A DNA stretch of 64,000 nucleotides, taken from Pedobacter sp. MC2016-14 (GTDB lineage Bacteria; Bacteroidota; Bacteroidia; Sphingobacteriales; Sphingobacteriaceae). The notes beneath the pieces are model-generated. The model did not search any database, was not told the DNA's origin, and worked only from the letters and a program-made list of their open reading frames with translations. Where the stretch lies: positions 1 through 64,000 of the forward strand of contig NZ_JAJMPA010000005.1 in assembly GCF_020991475.1 (NCBI RefSeq), written 5' to 3'. This document shows, in pieces, positions 1 through 7,376 of the stretch. Both the position numbers and the translations under genes were made by a program. Numbering within the stretch: position 1 is the stretch's first letter; every line of letters begins with the position of its first letter.

Positions 1-67
1 TTCAACGTTTCAATCTTTTTTTATCCGCCTCCCGACATCCGCCGTTTAGCTCCCTTTTTGTTGGGAC

Positions 68-100
68 TGCAAAGGTAAGAATCTTTTTCAATCTGTCAAG
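68..100 (-). promoter_or_regulatory. Bacteroidota promoter P2, reading left
   Basis: Read on the minus strand, TACCTTTG (70-77) lies exactly 19 bases after CTTG (97-100), close to the TTTG-N19-TAnnTTTG consensus. The sequence following it, GCAGTCCC, is of a type often seen before stable-RNA genes in this phylum. No gene on this strand starts inside the window, so the target lies left of base 1. Confidence 0.5.
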
Positions 101-240
101 CTTTTTTTACTTTTTTATTTCCGGCGTTTTTAAACCCCTTTCATAAATCAAAACCTCAACTTAGTTCCTCTCTTTACACGCCTTTCAAATTACAACTTCT
201 TTAACCTCTTTCACTATTTCCCTTCCTCCGAAGCGGGATG

Positions 241-271
241 CAAAAGTAGGAAAATTTATACACCCCGCAAA
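241..271 (-). promoter_or_regulatory. Bacteroidota promoter P1, reading left
   Basis: Minus-strand TACTTTTG (241-248) follows TTTG (268-271) with a spacer of exactly 19 bases, a perfect match to the primary sigma consensus of the phylum. It lies about 170 bases upstream of P2 in the same orientation, so the two form a tandem promoter. A strongly expressed RNA operon to the left is the simplest reading, but it is outside the window. Confidence 0.6.
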
Positions 272-338
272 CAATTTCACATAAATACTTGTTTAAACAG
301 GTTAAACTACTGAAAAACAAGATGAAAAAATATCCCGA

Positions 339-971
339 TCAAAACGTACCTGCTACAAACTGTCCGGCATAGCTGCTGTCACTAACTTTAGCGCCGGTAG
401 CACATTTAAAATTAAGGTAACAATACAGCACATCACCGTTAAAATATTCTGGAATTCGCATACTATAGGTATAAGCTGATTTTAAAACAACATCCGCATC
501 TACCATAAACAGATCCTTAGCCGGATTGTATACCACAAAATTTACCCGCTCATCTTTAGCACAGCAATCGGAACGCCAGTGAAAGATGGCCATATTTTCT
601 TTCCCTTCTACAGCTATGGCATAACCGGCATCCAATGTACCCCTGGCATATACTACCTTTGCGTAATCAATCGCATACCTTTCAGCTTCCAAAACCATTG
701 CGTTTTTATAATTATACGCCACCGCCGCATTCATCGGCGTTCTTCCTTTTTTTCGGGTTTTAAAATTCGCAGCAATTAACTGGCTCAGCGGACTCAAAAA
801 TTTAGGGATCAGCCCAAACCTGCTGCGATGGACCTCCTGCTTTCTGGTCATTAACTTAGGCTGCTTCCGCGCATGGGCCCTAATCACATTTTTTCCATTC
901 CTGCTGTAGCCCACCAGCGCACCTGCCTTATTCTTTACGTGTCCAAAAATTCCTTTTACCAATATTGCCAT
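339..971 (-). CDS. DUF6266 family protein (copy 3 of the operon)
   Basis: This 210-residue protein is the last gene of a six-gene minus-strand operon. It shares with two upstream neighbours the N-terminal pattern of a hydrophobic start, a GxxG(K)xGALVG segment, an arginine/lysine-rich stretch, and a central NAAVxYNxKNA block at about residues 77-90. That pattern matches the DUF6266 family, which is typical of Sphingobacteriia and has no known function. No signal peptide or catalytic motif is evident. The C-terminal half looks beta-rich. Its start overlaps the preceding lipoprotein gene by 44 bases, which suggests translational coupling. The family call is confident; the role is unknown. Confidence 0.75.
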   Translation of the reverse strand: MAILVKGIFGHVKNKAGALVGYSRNGKNVIRAHARKQPKLMTRKQEVHRSRFGLIPKFLSPLSQLIAANFKTRKKGRTPMNAAVAYNYKNAMVLEAERYAIDYAKVVYARGTLDAGYAIAVEGKENMAIFHWRSDCCAKDERVNFVVYNPAKDLFMVDADVVLKSAYTYSMRIPEYFNGDVLYCYLNFKCATGAKVSDSSYAGQFVAGTF

Positions 972-1464
972 AATTTTTAAAGATATATGTACTTATTCCA
1001 ACAAGGAGCAGCAGTAAAGCAAGTATCCATTTCCAGGAATACGTCCTTTCAACTGCTTTGCCGGTTCTTTTACTTGATTGTTTTACTGCTTTTTTCTCCT
1101 GAAAGCGGCTTTGCGAACTCCCCTTCTGGTCCGCTTTAACCTGCTCGTTTAGTAAGGAAGACGAAACATTGCTTGCTTTTCCGAAATAAATGATCTTCTG
1201 TGCCGTTCCTTCAAAGCCTTTATAAGGCGAATAATTGAAAGGACCCGAGGGCAAAATCTCCACTAAGAATTCAATTCCCGCAGAATCTCTATTCAACAGA
1301 TTGCGCTGCCAGTCTACTTTCGACTGATTTTGCTCCTTCTGCTCAAATTTAACAGTTGCCTGCTCAGATGATGCCGAAACATTTTTCTCTTTATTTCGCT
1401 TAACCATGCCACAGCCATAGCAGAAAAACAAACTCCAGAGCCCAAATTTCAAATACATTTTCAT
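928..1464 (-). CDS. Lipoprotein-like protein with C-terminal membrane helix
   Basis: The 178-residue product begins with a short hydrophobic segment followed by a YGCG site around residues 16-19, which could be a lipobox or a simple Cys-containing anchor. A polar, lysine- and glutamine-rich middle follows. A strong hydrophobic helix at about 146-162 (IWLALLLLLVG type) precedes a basic tail. I do not recognise a family. It sits between two DUF6266 genes and overlaps the downstream one by 44 bases. A lipoprotein that also spans a membrane, placed after a CHAP hydrolase gene, recalls a spanin, but this is analogy only. Confidence 0.6.
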   Translation of the reverse strand: MKMYLKFGLWSLFFCYGCGMVKRNKEKNVSASSEQATVKFEQKEQNQSKVDWQRNLLNRDSAGIEFLVEILPSGPFNYSPYKGFEGTAQKIIYFGKASNVSSSLLNEQVKADQKGSSQSRFQEKKAVKQSSKRTGKAVERTYSWKWILALLLLLVGISTYIFKNYGNIGKRNFWTRKE

Positions 1465-1474
1465 GATGCGTAAA

Positions 1475-2098
1475 TTACTTGTTAAAACTTCCTGTATATA
1501 TACTGTTTGATATGGCCCGCCTGTCTGCCCTAATAAATACCATATAGGTTTCCATATACTCCTGCATCAACAGGGCGGGTATCGGTAAAAGCTGATGACC
1601 TTCGCTCCTTTTGGCGCCCCACATCAAATAAATCACCTTTTCTAAGGCCGGAAAATAAGCCATTAGCATCACCTGATCGCTCTCAGTGCGGCCAGGTTTC
1701 CATGTAAAGTTCAATGCATCTTCCAGCATCTCCACCTTTGGGTTCTCCGGAACACCAACTAAACCCGCCGCCAATTGTACTTTAGCAAAATCCATTGCCA
1801 CATCAGGATAATTACCGGTTAAGGCGTTTTTCATGTTCATGGAAACCGCAAGATTGTAGGGATGCAAATTCATCTCTGCAGCTTTCATTGAAAACCCAAC
1901 CTTTACAAAAGGGAAGATGGGTTTCAAAAACCTATTTACCAGTATGAAGCGCTGCCTGTTGGCCAGCTGTTTTGCCGTTGGGGGCTTAGTTGTTGTACCA
2001 ATGGTACGCGCCACCACCTTATTCCCCAACTGATAGGTGACTACAGCGCCAAGCTTTCCGTTTGTTTCTCCGAACAAACCATTTTTTAATATTGCCAT
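1475..2098 (-). CDS. DUF6266 family protein (copy 2)
   Basis: The reading frame stays open to 2176, but the start chosen is the ATG at 2098. From there the product opens with MAILKNGLFGETNGKLG, the same as the other DUF6266 paralogues; the upstream extension overlaps the CHAP gene. The product is about 207 residues with a conserved KQLANRQRF segment and a NLAVSMNMKNA block equivalent to NAAVxYNxKNA in its sisters. The next gene in the operon begins 11 bases after its stop. Function is unknown. It is the most diverged of the three copies. Confidence 0.75.
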   Translation of the reverse strand: MAILKNGLFGETNGKLGAVVTYQLGNKVVARTIGTTTKPPTAKQLANRQRFILVNRFLKPIFPFVKVGFSMKAAEMNLHPYNLAVSMNMKNALTGNYPDVAMDFAKVQLAAGLVGVPENPKVEMLEDALNFTWKPGRTESDQVMLMAYFPALEKVIYLMWGAKRSEGHQLLPIPALLMQEYMETYMVFIRADRRAISNSIYTGSFNK

Positions 2099-2105
2099 CT
2101 CTATA

Positions 2106-2666
2106 CTATTTAATTGTCCAGTCAGCAAACCTGCTGATACTTCTTTTGTGCCGCATCCGGCGATAAACCCCATCACCCTCCCTGCTTCCGCCAGGGTTCG
2201 TGTTTCCCTCTATGCCTGTACACCAATCACCACTCAGCTTTGTCAGGATTCCGCAATGGGCAATTCGGCCCAGCGCAGGAAAATAAATTCCATACAGATC
2301 AGCAGGCATAGCTTTTTTCCGCAAACGTCTGGCAGGAAATAAATCAGGCGACCAACCAGTCCTTGGACCAGGATAACCTGCCTGCTGATATACCCATGAG
2401 CAAAAACAAGCACACCAGGGATCTCCTTTGCGGCAGTTGCCTGCGTGCTGGTACTCCGCAACCCGCTTTCCATCGTTACGGTTGCTGTATTCATGTACAC
2501 CAATTTCATTTAAGGCCAGTTTTACTATTAGATCCCTCCCTTCGGTTCGGGATGACGTTAAAGCGATTCGAGCTGAAGAGCCAATTAACAAATTGCGATC
2601 AGGCATCCAACCGCTACCAGCAACAGCAGCGCAAACGATGCAAAATAAAAACTTAGCTGCTGCCAT
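2106..2666 (-). CDS. CHAP-like amidase/peptidase (TIGR02594-type)
   Basis: The 186-residue protein carries a cysteine-peptidase fold typical of phage and bacterial wall hydrolases. GDPWCACFCSW holds the likely nucleophile Cys85, AHCGIL holds the likely His137, and GIEGNT follows. A hydrophobic N-terminus (residues 4-18) could be a signal peptide, but it is read from DNA that overlaps the preceding membrane-protein gene by 82 bases. Residues 37-48 are read from a dispersed-repeat-like sequence at 2530-2556, so the N-terminus may be recent or the true start may lie further in. It probably cleaves peptidoglycan cross-bridges or the stem amide bond. It lies between the membrane protein and a DUF6266 gene, 7 bases from the latter. 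Confidence 0.65.
   Translation of the reverse strand: MAAAKFLFCIVCAAVAGSGWMPDRNLLIGSSARIALTSSRTEGRDLIVKLALNEIGVHEYSNRNDGKRVAEYQHAGNCRKGDPWCACFCSWVYQQAGYPGPRTGWSPDLFPARRLRKKAMPADLYGIYFPALGRIAHCGILTKLSGDWCTGIEGNTNPGGSREGDGVYRRMRHKRSISRFADWTIK
2530..2556 (-). repeat. Dispersed repeat-like motif (CGTCATCCCGA...GGGATCT)
   Basis: On the minus strand this reads CGTCATCCCGAACCGAAG followed by GGAGGGATCT. That closely resembles short dispersed elements seen many times in Pedobacter and related genomes, usually between genes. Here it falls inside the 5' part of the CHAP reading frame, in frame and without a stop. The element class is recalled from experience and was not searched. Confidence 0.45.
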
Positions 2667-2965
2667 ACCTCCATAGTTTTAAAGTGAACAACTAAACGAC
2701 TCAAGGGGGTTAAGTTTAAAGCCGACCAGCACCAATTTAACAAGCACCAGCATAGTCCCAGTAAACCCAGAAAGTTCATCAGGCTCAGCATCATCAGTAA
2801 ATAGATGTTTGGATCTATGATCCCAACCATTTCCCCATTCATTTGTACCATGCTTTGCGCCAGAGGCCAAAGCAAGAGTAACAAGCCCAGAAAAAACCAT
2901 ACCTCTGGTAATGCGGGCAGCTTAACAGCCATCATCTCAGGCTTTTTTAATCTCAAATATTTCAT
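2585..2965 (-). CDS. Small three-helix membrane protein, holin-like in position
   Basis: The 126-residue product has a short basic N-terminus and three clear hydrophobic helices at about residues 24-42, 54-82 and 105-125. No family motif is recognised. It precedes the CHAP hydrolase gene and overlaps it by 82 bases, an arrangement common for holin-endolysin pairs. That makes a pore-forming or export-helper role a reasonable guess, though any small membrane protein would look similar. Second gene of the DUF6266 operon, 47 bases after the first. Confidence 0.6.
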   Translation of the reverse strand: MKYLRLKKPEMMAVKLPALPEVWFFLGLLLLLWPLAQSMVQMNGEMVGIIDPNIYLLMMLSLMNFLGLLGLCWCLLNWCWSALNLTPLSRLVVHFKTMEVWQQLSFYFASFALLLLVAVGCLIAIC

Positions 2966-3012
2966 TACGATAAAATTAATAGGCTGGCAGAACCGCCAGC
3001 CTAATTGAAAAA

Positions 3013-3657
3013 CTACAGTACTTCTACTGTTCCCATGTAAACATTGTCCGATACGCTTTCGCCATCGGCAGCGGCAAATGTCATAAACACATGCACATCT
3101 GCCCCAGCAAAAGAATGCGGCAAAACCATGTTGTAGGTTAGTACAGATCTTGCTACTACGCCCGGGGCAATCATAAACATGTCTTTCAACGGATTGTAGA
3201 CCACAAACGTGGCCAGATCTGTTAATTTGCCAAAAGGTGACAATACACTTTCTGTCCAGGACAAGGTTAAGCGCGAATTTGCAACAGCTACTACTGTAAA
3301 ACTTGCGGGCTTGTCTACTTTACCTTTGCTGTACACCACCCTGGCATAATCCATTTCAAAATCCGGCGCTACGCCAGTTACGGCATTTTTAAGGTTGTAA
3401 GAGACTGCTGCGTTCATGGCAGTTTCCTTTCTCTTGTGCGAATTTTTAAAACCGATTTTAACCAGATCGCTCAGGTCACTTAAAAAGCCCGTTACCAATC
3501 CAAACTTGCCGCGCTGCGCAAGTTGTTTTGTACTGGGTGGCTCCTGAGATGGATGGGGCACTGCGGTAATCACATTCTGTCCATTCAGGTAATGCCCCAC
3601 TAGTGCCCCGGTTTTTTTTACAAAACCTCCAAAAGCACCCCAATGTTGAATTCCCAT
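3013..3657 (-). CDS. DUF6266 family protein (copy 1, operon lead)
   Basis: This 214-residue protein is the first gene of the operon. It has the family signatures: GGFVKKTGALVGHYLNGQN near the start, KQLAQRGKFGLVTGFL at about 46-61, and MNAAVSYNLKNAVTG at about 80-94, followed by an alternating hydrophobic, beta-type C-terminal half. There is no signal peptide, transmembrane segment or catalytic motif. A promoter-like TACTTTTG lies about 90 bases upstream. Three paralogues around one wall hydrolase suggest they are subunits or substrates of the same apparatus, which is inference. Confidence 0.75.
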   Translation of the reverse strand: MGIQHWGAFGGFVKKTGALVGHYLNGQNVITAVPHPSQEPPSTKQLAQRGKFGLVTGFLSDLSDLVKIGFKNSHKRKETAMNAAVSYNLKNAVTGVAPDFEMDYARVVYSKGKVDKPASFTVVAVANSRLTLSWTESVLSPFGKLTDLATFVVYNPLKDMFMIAPGVVARSVLTYNMVLPHSFAGADVHVFMTFAAADGESVSDNVYMGTVEVL

Positions 3658-3746
3658 AATTCAATTGTTTAAATTTATAAATCTGTTAGTTCTCCATCAT
3701 ATCTCCGTTCCTTCCTGGAAAGCCCGGATGCTATCAGATGGTGAAA

Positions 3747-3754
3747 CAAAAGTA
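3747..3754 (-). promoter_or_regulatory. Putative -7 element of the DUF6266 operon
   Basis: Minus-strand TACTTTTG matches TAnnTTTG. The -33 half is weak: no TTTG stands at exactly 19 bases. Transcription would start near 3740 and leave a leader of about 80 bases before the first DUF6266 gene. Confidence 0.4.
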
Positions 3755-3834
3755 GATCACAAATCCGTAACAACCTAATTGTCAACAACTAATCAATTGA
3801 TTTCAATGAATTTAAAGGGAAATAAGGAATTAGG

Positions 3835-4041
3835 CTATGTTATTTTTCGCAGTTGTTCCAATACCAGCTCAAGGCTCATGTTGGTGTGCTCGCAAAATTC
3901 TTCTACATTAATTTTGGCGTAAGGCTTTAAGCCACGTTTCATTCTTATCTCTCTAATGAGCAGGTAGGCCGTACTTTCACCTTTACCCAGAATTTCCTGA
4001 ACATCCTTGTTGGATAAGATCAGTTTGGTTATCTTCTTCAT
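3835..4041 (-). CDS. Small helix-turn-helix protein
   Basis: This 68-residue protein has the pattern LSNKDVQEILGKGESTAYLLIREI, which reads as a MerR/excisionase-like helix-turn-helix. It is followed by KPYAKINVEEFCEHTN, a linker common to small Bacteroidota DNA-binding proteins. Such proteins often accompany mobile or phage-derived genes. It lies 178 bases upstream of the DUF6266 operon on the same strand and could regulate it, but no operator is evident. Confidence 0.6.
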   Translation of the reverse strand: MKKITKLILSNKDVQEILGKGESTAYLLIREIRMKRGLKPYAKINVEEFCEHTNMSLELVLEQLRKIT

Positions 4042-4187
4042 CTTATTAAATGTTAAATTGTAAAGGCACGGTCAGCTCAATAGCGCTAACAAGGTGCAAG
4101 CAAATAAAACACGGCAAAAATGTAAGCAAGGTGTTTTGAGCTGCGTGTAATTGACCGGGCATTTGCCCCTGGGGTTTAAGCGGAAGG

Positions 4188-4520
4188 CTACCCGGTCATT
4201 TTTGTCAAATTGGCCACAGCCTGTCTAAATTCAACAGGGCCTCCGCTCCAGACAAAGCCTGTGTTTAGTTTCAACGAGATCAGTTCTGCCTCAAACTCAA
4301 AATAGAGGATCCATTTTTTACCACGGCTATCTATCAGCACAAAACTACAGTTTTGCCTGGCGCCGCTGGCAATCATCAAACTTAGCTGTTCCATGTTGGC
4401 CACAAACTGGAGCGCATACATTAAATTGTTAATCCTGTACAAAAAAGGATTTCGTTTAAACACCAGACAGGCACGGTTACGTCCTTTCAGGTAAATGTTA
4501 AGTTGCAATCTTTTGTTCAT
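4188..4520 (-). CDS. Hypothetical protein, 110 residues
   Basis: The product is basic at its N-terminus and has a hydrophobic centre without a transmembrane helix. A SRGKKWILYFEFEAE stretch looks like two beta strands. I do not recognise it. It starts with ATG at 4520, and a -7-like TACTTTTG (minus strand, 4576-4583) lies about 56 bases upstream, which supports transcription as a single gene. Confidence 0.5.
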   Translation of the reverse strand: MNKRLQLNIYLKGRNRACLVFKRNPFLYRINNLMYALQFVANMEQLSLMIASGARQNCSFVLIDSRGKKWILYFEFEAELISLKLNTGFVWSGGPVEFRQAVANLTKMTG

Positions 4521-4717
4521 CTTTTAAAATTTTAAGTAAACAATTAGGGTCATAAAGGCTCTACTGCCCGACGGACAAAAGTAAATCTTACAAAATCTTA
4601 AAACATTAGTCACAGCTAATTTCTCAACGTAACAATTTTTTAATCAAAAACATCACAGAGGCATATCAATCATAGCCCAGTGTTTCCATTTTCAGGAGCC
4701 TGGCCACGAGCACAACC

Positions 4718-5287
4718 TCAGCCCCTTAAATAGTTGGCTTTGATCCGGCAATAATTCGCTTCGTACATATGCAGAAAATTTGCGCAAATTTTGTTGGGTA
4801 ATACTGTAAAAGGATAGACATCGGCAAAATACTTAAACCGGGCGGGTGGTTTCATCATTAGCATCTTAGTTCTTTCAAAGTCAATACCTTTTTCAAGTAA
4901 AAAAATAGTACTCTTTAGGGTATCCATTTCAGGGTATTGCGTTAGCTTACGTAAATCGTCGCGCTTAATCGCCAATAAATTACATTTGGTAATGGTGGTC
5001 AAGGTAATGGAAGTTTTATCCTGTAAAAAAAACGCTTGCAGGTCGGTAAAGATGGCCCCAGGCTGATAGATGCGAGCGATGATTTTTTTGCCGCTTTCTT
5101 CGTAGAATTTACCCTTAACAAAGCCGTCAGCCAAAAAGAGGACACGGTCGTAGGGCTTTCCTATAGTTAACAGATCAACTGCTTTTTCTTCCGTTACAGG
5201 AACCGCAATATTTTTAAGGTCATTTTTTAAGGGAGTAGAAATGGGATGCAAGGTATTCAATGCATTTGAGAGTTTTACAATGGGCAT
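4718..5287 (-). CDS. Crp/Fnr-type cyclic-nucleotide-binding regulator
   Basis: The 189-residue protein has the beta-roll pattern of a cNMP-binding domain at about residues 30-115: VLFLADGFVKGKFYEESGKK, YQPGAIFTDLQAFF, and LLAIKRDDLRKL. A long helix follows, and then a short C-terminal segment (RFKYFADVYPFTVLPNKICANFLHMYEANYCRIK) in the place of the DNA-binding domain. This is the compact Bacteroidota variety in which the helix-turn-helix is degenerate. It is probably a sensor/regulator; the effector molecule and targets are unknown. It is monocistronic. Confidence 0.65.
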   Translation of the reverse strand: MPIVKLSNALNTLHPISTPLKNDLKNIAVPVTEEKAVDLLTIGKPYDRVLFLADGFVKGKFYEESGKKIIARIYQPGAIFTDLQAFFLQDKTSITLTTITKCNLLAIKRDDLRKLTQYPEMDTLKSTIFLLEKGIDFERTKMLMMKPPARFKYFADVYPFTVLPNKICANFLHMYEANYCRIKANYLRG

Positions 5288-5424
5288 TAAAAGAGATTTA
5301 ATTGAAATTTGGATTGATTTTTTAATATTTTATGATGTATAGGCCTCCGAAGGGATTCAGCAGGATACAGCCTTAAAAGTTTATACATATTTTTAATGTA
5401 CTCTTTAGTTACAAGCAATTGAGT

Positions 5425-5707
5425 ATGGATTTTACCTCACATGGAGATTTGAAAAATTTAAAATTAATGCTTGTGGCTATTCTTATGTTAGTTACAGCAA
5501 GTGCTTTCGCACACGTAAAGTGATAAAACACCGTTGGCAACTCAGGTCTATTATCACATCGGAAACGATTACGTTCCTCTTTCCTTTGAACCTGAGATAC
5601 TTAGTTACCAAAACGATGACGATAGAGCTTGTAGGTTAATATTTATCGGTACAGGTTTTCCTACTTCTTTTAGTGAAACAAGCCAAGTATTTCGAATTAC
5701 ATTGTAA
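5425..5707 (+). pseudogene. Frameshifted small secreted protein gene
   Basis: An ATG at 5425 opens a signal-peptide-like stretch (KLMLVAILMLVTASAFAHV) that stops at 5521-5523. The next frame then stays open for 60 codons, reading SDKTPLATQVYYHIGND and ending at 5707 with a Cys-containing tail. Removing one A from the AAA run at 5517-5519 would join the parts into a protein of about 91 residues. The shape is that of the short secreted DUF6520-like proteins of this phylum, though that family call is weak. A one-base sequencing error would give the same picture. Confidence 0.45.
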
Positions 5708-5755
5708 CCTCTTCTTCCGAACTGGGTTCTTGGCAGGAATAAAATTCAACTTTGG

Positions 5756-5780
5756 TTAGGGAGCGTTTCACGCTCCCTAA
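5756..5780. terminator. Hairpin terminator after uptake locus A
   Basis: TTAGGGAGCG and CGCTCCCTAA form a perfect 10-bp stem with a TTTCA loop. It lies 28 bases past the stop of the TlpA-like gene, at the end of the minus-strand operon. No long U-run follows on either strand. Confidence 0.55.
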
Positions 5781-5807
5781 TTATGTACTTAGGAAATTAA
5801 GTGAAAT

Positions 5808-7340
5808 TTATTTGGCTAAATTTTCTTCAATAATTTTCTCAAAAGCCTGTACATGCATTTTACCAACATCGACTCTTGGCGGTGAACTCGTGATCAACTC
5901 ACCATTTTTACTTATTATTAGCTGTCTTGGAAATCCATTAAATTTATAATTAACTATTAGTGGATTAGCAAAACCTTGCCCTTTAGTGTGCAGATTAGTC
6001 ATGCCTTTAGCGGTATATAGACCTGATTTTACGCTTTCCATCCATAAAGGCTTTTTATCAGTACTAACCGTAAGAAAAACAATATCACTATTAGATTTAT
6101 ATTTTTCATATATCGGGTGCATTGCTTTCGCTAACATTTGACAAGGAACACAGCCCGTGAACCAAAAATCTATAATAAGTAGTTTACCCTTATAATCGCT
6201 TAGCCGATGAACTTTATCATTGGCATCATAAAATTCAAAAGGATATGCCATGTATTGCCGATCAGCTAATTTAGAAAGCAATAGTTTGTATTTTGCACTA
6301 TTAATGGTTTCCAATGCATCTTTTAAATAGAATTTAGATTCATCTGAAAACTTCGTTATTAAAGTTTCGTAACAAAGGTATATCAATTTATCTCTTAAAA
6401 GCCCCGTATAATTATCCTTCATTCGATTATACAAAACGTTAAAAGATAAATGCTTTAGACTTCTTTTACTATCCTCATACAACATTGATCTGGCAATTTC
6501 TTTTTTTAGCATTGCGTTAGCATAGTATCCAGATTGTGCCAAAGTCACTGAATCAATATTACTTGGATAATCTGTTTTTAAAATTGAAGAGTAGTAATTT
6601 CTAACTATTACCGAGTCTTGCTTCTCTTTATATATCCATAGATAAAAGGGAAGTTTGTGATAAATATTATGTTGTGCAGAAGCTATTGCATCCAAATTTA
6701 AAAGCTTGTAAACTCTCTCGCTAAGTTTGTCTTGATAGCTTTTTATTATCATTAGTCTTAAAGCAACTTGCATATTGACAGCTTTATTTTCGAGAAGAGT
6801 AGCCTGTTCAAGGTGTCCAGCATGTTCCAAATCTAATGTTCTAATTGAAATAGAATTCTGAATAGTTTTAGTATTATATACTTGCCATTGACAATTTAAT
6901 TTCTCACTTCCCTTACCAGAGAACAAGATATATCCATTTTCTCTAAAATCGATATTAATACTATCTCCAACCTGAAAAAGATAAAGTTCGCTTAGTCCTG
7001 TTGAGACTTGCATTTTCGTAATGTTAAAATAATAGCCCTTCCAACCTCCTGAACCAACATTATCCTGAAATTCAAATGAGAGATATACCAATGAATCTTT
7101 TGAGTTTATTTGAGTATTAAAACGTCCGTCAGGGGAAACCTTGGCTTTAAATACCTCACCACCTTCACCTTTCTCGTTAGCGGTTTCTTTAATCTTTATG
7201 GTTAACTCTTTGCATTGGTACATACGCATGAAAGAAGTATCAATTAAGCCAGTTAATTTAATAGTGTTTGTTTGAGCATGAAGTTTTGACGCTATAATTG
7301 ACATCAAAAATGTAGCTATAATTATATGTGATTTTCTCAT
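5808..7340 (-). CDS. TlpA-like thioredoxin-fold lipoprotein-neighbour protein
   Basis: The 510-residue protein has a signal peptide ending at HAQ (residues 20-23), a beta-rich DUF4369-like N-terminal region, a long helical middle, and a C-terminal thioredoxin domain at about 365-510. The redox motif is CVPC (397-400) in DFWFTGCVPCQ. The substitution of the usual WCGPC tryptophan and glycine suggests an altered redox potential. It should act in the periplasm as a thiol-disulphide exchange protein. It is the last gene of locus A, 36 bases after SusD, in the position TlpA proteins usually take in FecI/FecR-controlled SusCD loci. Confidence 0.75.
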   Translation of the reverse strand: MRKSHIIIATFLMSIIASKLHAQTNTIKLTGLIDTSFMRMYQCKELTIKIKETANEKGEGGEVFKAKVSPDGRFNTQINSKDSLVYLSFEFQDNVGSGGWKGYYFNITKMQVSTGLSELYLFQVGDSINIDFRENGYILFSGKGSEKLNCQWQVYNTKTIQNSISIRTLDLEHAGHLEQATLLENKAVNMQVALRLMIIKSYQDKLSERVYKLLNLDAIASAQHNIYHKLPFYLWIYKEKQDSVIVRNYYSSILKTDYPSNIDSVTLAQSGYYANAMLKKEIARSMLYEDSKRSLKHLSFNVLYNRMKDNYTGLLRDKLIYLCYETLITKFSDESKFYLKDALETINSAKYKLLLSKLADRQYMAYPFEFYDANDKVHRLSDYKGKLLIIDFWFTGCVPCQMLAKAMHPIYEKYKSNSDIVFLTVSTDKKPLWMESVKSGLYTAKGMTNLHTKGQGFANPLIVNYKFNGFPRQLIISKNGELITSSPPRVDVGKMHVQAFEKIIEENLAK

Positions 7341-7376
7341 TATATTTTTTAATTTGTAAAGGAGATCCAGAATAAC

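Larger units (their letters stand above)
1..338. other. Intergenic region with tandem leftward promoters
   Basis: No open reading frame of useful length is visible here. The stretch is T-rich on the plus strand and contains the two leftward promoters at 70-100 and 241-271. The first DUF6266 gene ends at its right border. Confidence 0.6.

Noticed and set aside
2037..2676. Plus-strand frames opposite the CHAP gene
   Set aside because: They are shadows; the minus-strand frames carry the CHAP and membrane-protein signatures.
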